A stretch of 64,000 nucleotides of DNA from Paenibacillus xylanilyticus (lineage in GTDB: Bacteria > Bacillota > Bacilli > Paenibacillales > Paenibacillaceae): positions 1,189,001 through 1,253,000 of the forward strand of contig NZ_CP044310.1 in the NCBI RefSeq assembly GCF_009664365.1. Direction: 5' to 3'. The translations under genes and the position numbers were made by a program. Shown here in pieces: positions 34,800-43,347 of this stretch. How positions within the stretch are numbered: position 1 is the stretch's first letter; each line of letters opens with the position of its first letter. The notes below the pieces were generated by a model that had not been told where the DNA came from, made no database searches, and saw only the letters and a program-made list of their open reading frames with translations.

Positions 34800-37470
34800 C
34801 CCGGGAGCAGGAGAAGAAAATGACACAGGCAGAACGCCTCATGATCCGGTGGCAGGAAGGGGTTACAAAAGACGCCGCAAAATACACCTGCCTCATGCAG
34901 GCATCGTCGTGCTTGTTGGTCCATCCAATAGCGGCAAAAGCACATTGCTGGAACGGCTCGTGGAGGAAGGAGTCATCAAACGTACGGAAGCCGTCTCATC
35001 GGATCAGTTCCGCATGCTGGTCGGAGATGACGAATATGTCGACTGGAAAAATCGCCCGCGGAGCGAAGCGGATGTGATCTATGCCGAGTACCAGCAGGTA
35101 TCGGCGAAGGCTTTCGAAGCCATGGAAGCGATGCTGGCCACACGCTGCAGATTGAACAAGCTGACTTGGGTCGATGCGACCCATCTGTATACGGAAGATC
35201 GCCAGCGTCTTATTCATCTCGCGAGAAAAGCCCATGTACCTGTCATTGCGATCGTACTTGATGTTCCGGAGAAGGAACTGCTGGAGCGGGATGCTCGTCG
35301 CGATTATCCACGTGGCCGTCAGCGGGTGAAGCAGCAAGTGCAGCAGTTCAAACGCACGCTGCGCTCCATCCGTGAAGATGGCTTCGATGCCAATTATGTG
35401 CTGAAGCAGCCGGATGAACTTGAATTTGTCCGCACGGCCAATCCACTGATGGTCGACATGGGCGTAGGGATTGATATCATTGGCGATATTCACGGCTGTT
35501 ATGATGAAATGATCGAGTTAATTATTCGGTTGGGATATGTGAAAGAGGGAGAAAACGGGTTGTACCGTCACCCTGAGGGAAGAAAGCTGGTCTCGGTTGG
35601 GGACGTATCCAGCCGTGGACCTGCATCGCTTCCATGTCTGCTGTTCTGGCAGCAGCATTGTGCTGCAGGGTTAGCCTACATAGTTGACAGCAACCATGGG
35701 TGGAAAATTGCCCGTTATCTGGACGGTCGCGACGTTACCCTTAGTCATGGAGATGAGTTTGTTGAGCAGGAGCTGAGCGAACTGGAACGGGAACATGGCA
35801 TAGAGACAGCGCAGCGAATACGCACAGATTTAAGGGAGTTTCTGCTGAATGCCCCTTCCCATCTGGTATTCTCCCGGAACGGGATACGCCAGGTGGTGGT
35901 GGCACACGCGGGTATTCGGGATCATTTTATCGGAAAACAATCCAAACGCATTCAGGATTACTGCCGCTATGGTGATGTGGATGGAACAGATGAGCATGGA
36001 CGGCCAATTCGGAAGGACTGGTACGTGGATCACACTTCAGGCGAATGTATCGTCTGGGGACATGACCCCCGTCCATATCCTACGATCGTCAATGATACGG
36101 TCAATATCGATCAGGGCGTTGTATTTGGGGGAATGCTGACGGCCTGGCGCATGCCGGAACGTGAGTCCATTAGTGTCGCGGCATTGCAGGATTATGCAGG
36201 AGATCCGGATAGTCCGCTCAAGCGCTGGGAACAGCGCCGGTTTGCACCGCCTAACCTGCGGAAATTCAAGGAAGGATTTACGGTGCAGACCGGATCCAGA
36301 CTGGACGTATCCATCCAGGGGGAGGTAGCCCGGACGGCCATCGATACGTTCTCCCACTTTACGGTGCCGCTCGAGGAATTGGTTTATATTCCGCCTACGA
36401 TGAGCCCACCGCCAGTGGCCTCTTCGGTAGAAGGGTATCTGGAGCATCCGCGAGATGCATTCCAATATTACCGGTCGCAGGGTGTTACGCGCATGGTGGC
36501 AGAGAAGAAGCATATGGGCAGCCGTGCCATTCTCCTCCTCTTCCGCGATCAAGAAGCTGCGAAGCAGCGAGTGGGAAGACCGATGCTGGGGAACATTGTG
36601 ACACGGACAGGACGATCTTTTTTTGACCCTACAACAGAACAGAATGTACTGACCAGGTTGCAGGCGGACCTGACTGCAGATGGATATTTTGAACGTCATC
36701 AGACGGAGTTTGTATTGCTGGATGCCGAGATTGTCCCCTGGAACCTGAAGGCCCGGGAGCTGATCGCATCGCAATATGCGCATGTGGCTGAGGCTTCGCT
36801 CATGGATCGCGGAACAGTACTGGACAAACTGCGGAAAGCGGAAGCGGCCGGACGAGATGTGGGGGAGTGGTTGCAGGAGACCGAAGTCAAACTGGGGAAT
36901 GCGACTACATTTCGTGACGTATTTCAGAATTACTGCTGGGATGTGAAGGAACTTGGGGATATCCGTATAGCTCCGTTCCACACCCTGGCTCACAGCACGG
37001 GAACGTTCTGGGATCAGACACATGAATGGCACATGGAGCAGAACCGCGAGTTCGCCCGGATGTCCAGCTTCATGATGGAGACGGAATATCGGGTGATTAC
37101 GAGTGAGGCGGATGAAGCAGAAGTTATTCGCTGGTGGGAGGAAATGACGGCAGCAGGACATGAGGGCATTGTGATCAAGCCAGAAACCTTCCGCACATGG
37201 AATGGGAACAAAATGATCCAACCTGCGATTAAAGTACGAGGGCGTGCATATTTGCACATCATCTATGGGATGGATTACCTGGCACCCGAGAATTTGTCCC
37301 GGCTTAGCAAACGCAAAACATCCAAGAAGGAACGCCGTGCTCTGATGGAAAGCGCTCTGGGTATGGAGGGAGTGGAACGTTTTGTACGCAGGGAGCCTGT
37401 GGAGCGGGTTCATGAATGTGTGCTGGCGACGTTAGCCCTGGAGTCTGAGAAGGTGGATCCACGATTGTGA
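34789..37470 (+). CDS. pnkp: Pnkp, polynucleotide kinase-phosphatase-ligase
   Basis: This 893-residue protein has three catalytic parts. The kinase has P-loop GPSNSGKST at 44-52. The metallophosphoesterase has GDIHGCYDE at 232-240, GDVSSRGP at 271-278, SNHG at 301-304, H373 and GHD at 424-426. The ATP-dependent RNA ligase has motif I KHMGSR with the nucleophile Lys574, and KPETFR and KVRGRAYL further on. Length is close to known bacterial Pnkps (about 850-870) with about 30 extra N-terminal residues. It heals 5'-OH and 2',3'-cyclic phosphate ends and, with Hen1, seals them. The phosphatase motifs vary from the common GDLVDRG and GNH(D/E). A terminator follows. Confidence 0.95.
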   Translation: MRDNPGAGEENDTGRTPHDPVAGRGYKRRRKIHLPHAGIVVLVGPSNSGKSTLLERLVEEGVIKRTEAVSSDQFRMLVGDDEYVDWKNRPRSEADVIYAEYQQVSAKAFEAMEAMLATRCRLNKLTWVDATHLYTEDRQRLIHLARKAHVPVIAIVLDVPEKELLERDARRDYPRGRQRVKQQVQQFKRTLRSIREDGFDANYVLKQPDELEFVRTANPLMVDMGVGIDIIGDIHGCYDEMIELIIRLGYVKEGENGLYRHPEGRKLVSVGDVSSRGPASLPCLLFWQQHCAAGLAYIVDSNHGWKIARYLDGRDVTLSHGDEFVEQELSELEREHGIETAQRIRTDLREFLLNAPSHLVFSRNGIRQVVVAHAGIRDHFIGKQSKRIQDYCRYGDVDGTDEHGRPIRKDWYVDHTSGECIVWGHDPRPYPTIVNDTVNIDQGVVFGGMLTAWRMPERESISVAALQDYAGDPDSPLKRWEQRRFAPPNLRKFKEGFTVQTGSRLDVSIQGEVARTAIDTFSHFTVPLEELVYIPPTMSPPPVASSVEGYLEHPRDAFQYYRSQGVTRMVAEKKHMGSRAILLLFRDQEAAKQRVGRPMLGNIVTRTGRSFFDPTTEQNVLTRLQADLTADGYFERHQTEFVLLDAEIVPWNLKARELIASQYAHVAEASLMDRGTVLDKLRKAEAAGRDVGEWLQETEVKLGNATTFRDVFQNYCWDVKELGDIRIAPFHTLAHSTGTFWDQTHEWHMEQNREFARMSSFMMETEYRVITSEADEAEVIRWWEEMTAAGHEGIVIKPETFRTWNGNKMIQPAIKVRGRAYLHIIYGMDYLAPENLSRLSKRKTSKKERRALMESALGMEGVERFVRREPVERVHECVLATLALESEKVDPRL

Positions 37471-37518
37471 TGGTCCGTGAAATAAAGGAAAACACCTTGT
37501 ATTAGACTGAGATGAAGG

Positions 37519-37552
37519 CAGGCTTGGACGAGATCCAGGCCTGTTTTTTTGT
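37519..37552 (+). terminator. Terminator of the RNA-repair operon
   Basis: CAGGC-TTGGA and TCCAGGCCTG arms form an imperfect stem followed by seven T, about 50 bases after pnkp. Confidence 0.7.
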
Positions 37553-37712
37553 TTTATTGTAAAAACTTTACATTTAAGAACATTTGAATTAGGAGTCTTA
37601 ACTTCAATATAAACGAACCAAAGCCCTATATGCTTCCATGATTATCTGGGTAATAATGTATATAGCAAGTAGTCATTGGAATCTCATAACGTAACGATAG
37701 GGGGTAACCTGT

Positions 37713-37964
37713 ATGGCATCCATGATTCTGCTGGTAAAACAGACGGAGGACGATGAAAAGGTTATTTATCGATTCGGACCCAATGAGCGGAAAATGGGAC
37801 TGATTGAAATGAACAAGATCAAGGAAAGTGTGAAGGAACTGGAGCCTGTTCAGGTCGAAGGGGTTAATCCCAGCTTTTACTTCAATCGGGCAGCGCAGCG
37901 GCTGGTCCGATGTTTGTTCAGGGAAGGCGGCAAGTTTCCGGAACGGACGACGTCTGAATCCTAG
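37713..37964 (+). CDS. Conserved-looking small protein, 83 aa
   Basis: An 83-residue soluble protein, basic at its end, with no recognised domain; the second half includes FYFNRAAQRLVRCLFREGG. GGGGG lies about seven bases before the ATG at 37713, and a terminator follows within 110 bases, so it is a monocistronic unit. The 240 bases between pnkp and this gene hold only the operon terminator. Confidence 0.6.
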   Translation: MASMILLVKQTEDDEKVIYRFGPNERKMGLIEMNKIKESVKELEPVQVEGVNPSFYFNRAAQRLVRCLFREGGKFPERTTSES

Positions 37965-38021
37965 TTTTTCTTTTTGGCTGTGTAAGCAGGGGTTACTCGC
38001 ACAGATCGCATATGTCTTAAC

Positions 38022-38072
38022 CAAAAAAAAGTCCAAGCTCATCCGACTTGCGGAGCGCATGGACTTTTTTAG
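38022..38072. terminator. Bidirectional terminator
   Basis: AGTCCA-A-GCTC and GAGC-GCA-TGGACT arms are flanked by A and T runs on either side, between convergent genes. Confidence 0.8.
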
Positions 38073-38077
38073 TTGCT

Positions 38078-38998
38078 TCAAAACGTTTTGGCAAATGAAA
38101 TGAGTGCAGTAATCGTAATAATGTTCAAGAGTGTGGAGATGAGCACCGTTTGGGCGGCAAAGTCGGGTTCGTTATCGTATTCTTCGGCCAGAATGGACGC
38201 ATTCACTCCTGTAGGCATCCCCGAAGCGATGATCAGAGCCTGTGCGGCAATCCCTTCCAGACCCAGAAGTAGTACGATGGAAATCCCAATGGCCGGGCCA
38301 ATCAGGAGACGCAAAAATGTGCTAATATACACATCAAGACGGTACAGCCGGATCGGATATTTAACAATCTGTGCTCCGAGGGTCAGCAGTGCCACAGCAA
38401 CCATACTTTGCTGCGCATACGTCAGCGGCATGGACAAAAACGTTGGCAGAGGCACCTTCCACATATGGAACAGTATCCCCAGTAAGAGCGCATAGGGAAC
38501 CGGCATTTTGAGAAATCCGATAATGACTGCACGGTAGTTCCCTTTCAGCTTCGCGCCCTGGATAGATAATACGCCATACGTGAAGGTCAGCAATGACTGC
38601 AGGGACATGACCAGAGCCTGAATGGAAGACGCCAGCGGGTCTCCGCGAAATACGAGCGCATTGATCGGCAGGCCATAGTTGCCTGCGTTGTCCAGCATGA
38701 CACTGTTGTTAAAGGCGGCTTTCATGCCTTTGTTCAATCGAAGTGTTCGTGCGAACACAGATCCTACGATATACAGAATAATGACATATATGGCGTAGAA
38801 GAGAGTGACCGTACCGAGCAGTTCACCCGACATATCGGAATGGTACATGCTCATAAAGACGGCTGCGGGGGTAATACAATAGAAATTGATTTTGGCGAGG
38901 GTGTACAAGTCCAGCTTGAACACCTTTTGCATCCAGGACCCGACTCCGATCAGGAGAAAGACGGGCAGGACGACTTCAAGCATGATGTCTGCTATCAT
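38078..38998 (-). CDS. AEC-family (auxin efflux carrier-like) transporter
   Basis: A 306-residue membrane protein with about ten helices. Polar motifs in the middle (NNSVMLDNAGNYGLPI) and near the end (ASGMPTGVNASILAEEY) are typical of AEC/Mem_trans carriers for small organic acids such as malate. AAGGA is ten bases before the ATG at 38998; the frame extends 54 bases upstream through two further ATGs without better sites. It is divergent from the Mug gene. Confidence 0.85.
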   Translation of the reverse strand: MIADIMLEVVLPVFLLIGVGSWMQKVFKLDLYTLAKINFYCITPAAVFMSMYHSDMSGELLGTVTLFYAIYVIILYIVGSVFARTLRLNKGMKAAFNNSVMLDNAGNYGLPINALVFRGDPLASSIQALVMSLQSLLTFTYGVLSIQGAKLKGNYRAVIIGFLKMPVPYALLLGILFHMWKVPLPTFLSMPLTYAQQSMVAVALLTLGAQIVKYPIRLYRLDVYISTFLRLLIGPAIGISIVLLLGLEGIAAQALIIASGMPTGVNASILAEEYDNEPDFAAQTVLISTLLNIITITALISFAKTF

Positions 38999-39085
38999 CT
39001 GTTCAGCTTCCTTTTTCATGAAAATTTCAGTCCGATTTCGTAAACACTTCAACCATTATATCATTTTATACACTAGGGAGGTCAT

Positions 39086-39598
39086 GTGAATATGATTCCA
39101 GATCATCTGGATGTTGGGTTATCGATTCTGTTTATCGGATTCAATCCCAGCATTACATCAGGCGAAACCGGCCATCATTATGCCTACAAAGGCAATCGGT
39201 TCTGGCGTATTCTTGAACGTTCCGGCTTAACTCCTCGTTTATATCATCCGGAAGAAGATCAGGATCTGCTCAAATTGGGGTATGGATTTACCAACATAGT
39301 AGCCCGGCCTACGAGAGGCGTGGAAGATATAACACGTGAAGAATATGCGGAGGGACGTCAGATTCTTCGGCAAAAGCTGGAACAGTACCGACCGGACATT
39401 GCCTGTTTTGTCGGGAAAGGGGTATACACCCAGTACAGCAAACGTACCAAAGTGGAATGGGGATTTCAGGACGATCCGGTTGTCCCGGAAATTCAGGAAT
39501 TCGTTGCACCTTCTTCGAGCGGACTGGTGCGCATGTCGATGGATGAGATTGTTGCTATTTACGCACAGCTTAGCAATTTTATTGCGCAGAAACGTTGA
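39086..39598 (+). CDS. mug: Mug-type mismatch-specific uracil DNA glycosylase
   Basis: The 170-residue protein has the Mug/TDG motif FIGFNPSITSGETGHHYAYKGN-like start with the catalytic-loop Asn, followed by NRFWRIL. Another family block is GYGFTNIVARPTRGV, and the last motif is SSSGLVRMS. It removes uracil or thymine mispaired with guanine. AGGGAGG lies four bases before the GTG at 39086; ATG at 39092 is possible, but the GTG gives the family N-terminus. Confidence 0.9.
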   Translation: MNMIPDHLDVGLSILFIGFNPSITSGETGHHYAYKGNRFWRILERSGLTPRLYHPEEDQDLLKLGYGFTNIVARPTRGVEDITREEYAEGRQILRQKLEQYRPDIACFVGKGVYTQYSKRTKVEWGFQDDPVVPEIQEFVAPSSSGLVRMSMDEIVAIYAQLSNFIAQKR

Positions 39599-39611
39599 GA
39601 CTGACTATAGT

Positions 39612-39661
39612 GGATTCGCCCAACCGGCTTTGAACCGGCCTTGAGCGAATTCTTTTTTTTT
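39612..39661 (+). terminator. Rho-independent terminator
   Basis: GGATTCGCCCAA-CCGGC pairs with CCGG-CCTTGAGCGAATTC, followed by eight T. It separates mug from the sigma gene. Confidence 0.85.
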
Positions 39662-39743
39662 GCAGAAAGTGAGAAGTTTTGGAAAGTACTTCCGTCTATA
39701 TAGTACAGAACCATGCATGGAAGCTGTAGAGAAGGGGGATTAC

Positions 39744-40316
39744 ATGACTCAACATATACAGGAGGAGGAGCTCATCGCGCGTATTATCGCGGGGGATAAA
39801 CAGCTGTTCGCCTTGCTCGTGGATCGATATAAAAATAAAGTCTACGGCATTCTGCGCGGAATGGGCGCGAGTCATCCGGATGCGCAGGATCTTGCACAGG
39901 ACACGTTTATTCGGATCTATCGCTATCTCCCGTCCCGAAGGGTAGGAAGCAGTTTTTCTTCATGGGTATATACCATCGCCGTGAATCGGATGCGGGATTT
40001 TATAAGGCAAAAGAAACCGGTGATGACGGCAAATGAACCGGTCATGGAGCCAGCCAGTGAAGAATCGCCGGAAAGGCATGTACTGCACAAGGAGATGCAG
40101 CGGGAAATATACCGCCAGATGGAACTGCTGCCGGAATCATACCGGCTTGTGCTGCTGTTGAAATATACCAATGAGCTAAGCTATGAAGAAATTTCAGATA
40201 TCACCGGCATGAGTGCAGCGCAGGTCCGAAACGCGATGTACCGCGGGAAAAAGATGCTCAAGAAACAGATGGAGCGCAAAGGAGGGTTAGCCACATATGA
40301 AGCCTATTCCAAATGA
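39744..40316 (+). CDS. ECF sigma factor (SigW/SigM-like)
   Basis: The 190-residue protein has region 2 at about 25-90 (HPDAQDLAQDTFIRIYRYLP) and region 4 at about 130-180 (LSYEEISDITGMSAAQVRNA). AGAAGGGGG before the ATG at 39744 sets the start. Upstream, TGAGAA (39670-39675) and CGTC (39693-39696) are 17 bases apart, a possible ECF-type autoregulatory promoter. It overlaps its anti-sigma gene by 20 bases. Confidence 0.9.
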   Translation: MTQHIQEEELIARIIAGDKQLFALLVDRYKNKVYGILRGMGASHPDAQDLAQDTFIRIYRYLPSRRVGSSFSSWVYTIAVNRMRDFIRQKKPVMTANEPVMEPASEESPERHVLHKEMQREIYRQMELLPESYRLVLLLKYTNELSYEEISDITGMSAAQVRNAMYRGKKMLKKQMERKGGLATYEAYSK

Positions 40317-41922
40317 TGAGGACCGGTTATGGGAACAGCATGTATTTCGCGAGGAGCCAGAACCCGATTTTACGCTTCAGGTGATGAAGAAACTGGATGG
40401 TGTCTCCATGGAACGTGAAGCAGAAGTGAATTTTTTCGTGAAAAAGTCTTCCAAAACCCATTGGATGCGCCGTATGGGGGTTACAGCAGCGGCTGTTGTA
40501 ATTCTTGCAGGGGGAACCTGGTTTGCTTGGGATTATAAAATAGGATCTGAGCAGCCTGCGGTCAACGCAGTGAATAATCCTCCGCTCCCCAATATTCCTG
40601 TACCAGAGGAACTGAAGTATTCCTATCTGGCTGATGATTACAAACGCCTAAAGCCGCTCGGTCTTGTGGTTAATCCTAATATTCATATCGAGGACCAGGG
40701 TTACACCCTTAAAATTGAAGATGTACTAGTGGACCGTTCGCAGATCGTGATTACTGTACAGCAAAATGCACCAGATGGGAGTACGATATATTCGGTTTAT
40801 CCCGAAATGGGAAGAATTCATATCACAGATGGGCAAGGAAACTCGATTGCATCCTTAGCTTCATTTGGGGATCCAATTCAGAATGGTTCAAAATATCAGA
40901 GATTTGTATACCAGCTGCAGGATGAAATCCCCGATGAGGTGGTTGTACGCGGGGAGCTGGGGTATTTGAATATAGGAAGCTATTATAATTTCGAGACACA
41001 ATCGTACGAAGACAAAGATGTCACGGTGGATTGGAGCTTCCAGTTCAATATCGATATGACCAAAGCCAAATCACTGGCTGTCGAAGCTCCTATGAATAAC
41101 ACATATACGACACCAGAAGGTTTGAGGTTGGATATGACACAGTTGGTGCGAACACCAAACGGAACCCGGCTTGACATGAATGTGAGTCTGAGTGAGCAGT
41201 TGCGTGCCAAAGTCGGAGAGGATTGGAAGAATCAACTGGAATTGCTGTACCATCTGGAGATACCTGAAACTAATGAGTACCGTGTATTTAACGGAATCAG
41301 GTCGAATGCCCGTCAAGCCAAATTTAGGTTAAGAGATACGAGTCAGTTAAGTCTGGATGGGGGACAGATGAGATTGTCTGAGACGTGGGACCCTGCTATT
41401 GTGACAGTGAATGCGAAGAAGATTCGCTTTGTCCTGGATGGGTACACCATCCCGGTAAGGGATGAGAAGTCCTTGGAAGTGGACCTGGAGAAGATGCGTG
41501 AGGATGCTGAATTTTACACTTACGTACTACAATTTGAACAATTTGGAGATGAGATTTTATTTTCTGATTTTAATTATAAATCTTTGTTGGATTCTTATAA
41601 CGCTTCGAACGGAGATAGGGAAGAATACTCCCTTGTATTGGAGGGATATGGGTCTTTCCAGAATGCTTATAATGGAGATCATTGGGTGGCAGTCGATCAG
41701 GAAGGGAAAGAGTATCCTGTTGAAGTAATGGGTTTTCCAGATCAGCCCAATACTGACGGAGAATATGTTGCGGATAATCTGAAATTGATCGTCCGCGGCT
41801 ATTACAAAGGAAGCGGAACGAAATTCACCTTAAAAAGAACAGCGCTAGTTAACGGAGAGTATCGCGATCTGAATTGGAAAGTAGATCTCCCATCGTTTAC
41901 AAGCCTACCTTGGCAGAAATAA
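40297..41922 (+). CDS. Anti-sigma factor with DUF4179-type outer domain
   Basis: Residues 1-55 form the cytoplasmic sigma-binding part (EEPEPDFTLQVMKKLD), about 58-76 one membrane helix (GVTAAAVVILAGGTWFAW), and about 105-541 a large extracellular beta-rich DUF4179-type region. The 20-base overlap with the sigma gene and the topology support the role. The outer region would receive an envelope signal. A strong terminator follows. Confidence 0.85.
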   Translation: MKPIPNDEDRLWEQHVFREEPEPDFTLQVMKKLDGVSMEREAEVNFFVKKSSKTHWMRRMGVTAAAVVILAGGTWFAWDYKIGSEQPAVNAVNNPPLPNIPVPEELKYSYLADDYKRLKPLGLVVNPNIHIEDQGYTLKIEDVLVDRSQIVITVQQNAPDGSTIYSVYPEMGRIHITDGQGNSIASLASFGDPIQNGSKYQRFVYQLQDEIPDEVVVRGELGYLNIGSYYNFETQSYEDKDVTVDWSFQFNIDMTKAKSLAVEAPMNNTYTTPEGLRLDMTQLVRTPNGTRLDMNVSLSEQLRAKVGEDWKNQLELLYHLEIPETNEYRVFNGIRSNARQAKFRLRDTSQLSLDGGQMRLSETWDPAIVTVNAKKIRFVLDGYTIPVRDEKSLEVDLEKMREDAEFYTYVLQFEQFGDEILFSDFNYKSLLDSYNASNGDREEYSLVLEGYGSFQNAYNGDHWVAVDQEGKEYPVEVMGFPDQPNTDGEYVADNLKLIVRGYYKGSGTKFTLKRTALVNGEYRDLNWKVDLPSFTSLPWQK

Positions 41923-41969
41923 CAAACACAAACTATTAGTCAGCAGGTAAAATTCAATTAAAATGATGA

Positions 41970-42003
41970 AAGGCCCCGCACTAACATGCGGGGCCTTTTT
42001 TGC
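41970..42003 (+). terminator. Rho-independent terminator
   Basis: AAGGCCCCGC / GCGGGGCCTT with a short loop and a run of T; the strongest hairpin in this part of the window. Confidence 0.92.
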
Positions 42004-42047
42004 TGTGCATTAGATTGTACTGTTGTTAAGGTGGAATGTATATCAAG

Positions 42048-43100
42048 TTAAGCCGATTCCCGCGGAATAAGGGAAGTGGCGAGCATGACGGTTTCTTTCG
42101 GTGTCCCTGGGCGTTCAATCCGTCTTTGCAAAGCTTCAATGGCCCGCTGTCCTAGCTCTTCCTTGCACAGGTTGACTGTTGTCAAAGGTGGGGAAGACGT
42201 TGCGGCAGAGTGCACGTTATCAATGCCAATCACGAGGCAGTCTTGAGGTGTGGAGATTCCGATCTCCTGCAATTTGTTCATCCATTGCAGGGCAATATCA
42301 TCATTCACGCCAATCCAGGCATCTGGTCGTTCATGCTCCGGCATGTTTTTGATTTCGGCTGCGAGCTGGTCTACCCACTCACCTTGCTCATAAGGAACAT
42401 TCCATTCCCGGAATGTGGCAGCTTGACCGTGGCCGATATGAAAATGATTCAATGCCAGTTCCATGCCGATCTTGCGCTGTGCGAAGCTGGCCGCACGGCC
42501 ATCGTCCGTGATTAACCCGATTCTGCGGGATTGCAGGGACAGTAGATACCGCACAACGGTGATGCCTGCCTCCAGATTATCATGGCTGATCGTATCACAG
42601 TTCAGGAGCGGTTCCTGATGATCCACCAGCACGATGGGACGACCGGTCTGAGCCAGCCGCTGCAGAACGGCATGAGGAAAGGCGCCCATAACAATGACAC
42701 CCGCACATCGTTCCCAGTCCAGATGGGGAGCAATGGCCCGTTCCGGTGGCGTATGTTCGTCCCCCGTACCAAGTGAAGGAGATACAATCGCGTGATGCCA
42801 GCCTCGTTCATTACAGCCTGAGATCATGCCGGACAGCACCCGCTGCCAGTAGTGAGGCTCCCTGCGGTTTAGCTGATTCATGCAGATGAGCGCGAATGGC
42901 GGTTCGGTTTGGTCTGCAGCAGCGGCGACACCGGTGCTTCCTGGTGTATTTTGGCGATAACCCAGAGCTCTCGCAAGTTCAAGCACACGGGCGCGGGTAG
43001 ACTCGCTGACTCCTGTCTTGCCACTGAGTGCACGGGAAACGGCATATTTCGATAATCCAAGCTGGTCAGCCAGTGTCTGAATGGATACTTTGCGGGACAT
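42048..43100 (-). CDS. LacI-family transcriptional repressor
   Basis: The 350-residue protein has the LacI HTH at residues 1-55 (VSIQTLADQLGLSKYAVSRA) followed by a sugar-binding-protein-like effector domain (PIVLVDHQ, GIDNVHSAATSSPPLTTV). AAGGAG eight bases before the ATG at 43100 is the best start. It is divergent from the GH125 gene and is its likely regulator. Confidence 0.92.
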   Translation of the reverse strand: MSRKVSIQTLADQLGLSKYAVSRALSGKTGVSESTRARVLELARALGYRQNTPGSTGVAAAADQTEPPFALICMNQLNRREPHYWQRVLSGMISGCNERGWHHAIVSPSLGTGDEHTPPERAIAPHLDWERCAGVIVMGAFPHAVLQRLAQTGRPIVLVDHQEPLLNCDTISHDNLEAGITVVRYLLSLQSRRIGLITDDGRAASFAQRKIGMELALNHFHIGHGQAATFREWNVPYEQGEWVDQLAAEIKNMPEHERPDAWIGVNDDIALQWMNKLQEIGISTPQDCLVIGIDNVHSAATSSPPLTTVNLCKEELGQRAIEALQRRIERPGTPKETVMLATSLIPRESA

Positions 43101-43173
43101 GTTCATGACTCCTTCATATGTAAACAAAATATAAATTTTGAATTGAATTCGTAACCATTATAGCAATTGCGAA

Positions 43174-43203
43174 TTGACGACATTTACCAACTCACAGTAC
43201 ACT
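43174..43203 (+). promoter_or_regulatory. Possible promoter of the GH125 gene
   Basis: TTGACG at 43174-43179 and TACACT at 43198-43203 are 18 bases apart, about 145 bases before the GH125 start. No convincing LacI palindrome was found next to it. Confidence 0.35.
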
Positions 43204-43347
43204 ACAGTTAATAATGTTATTATATATTATGATAACAAAAATAACAATAATCAAATATGCCTAAAAGGATATGCCGGATTTGGAGAGGAACAGATCAGCC
43301 ATATCCAAACACCACAACCACAATTCATGTCAGAGGAGACTACATCT

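Noticed and set aside
36037..37413. 458-codon minus-strand frame
   Set aside because: It lies wholly antisense to the well-supported pnkp gene, has no ribosome binding site and encodes Cys/His/Arg-rich sequence with no domain; it is a shadow of biased codon use.
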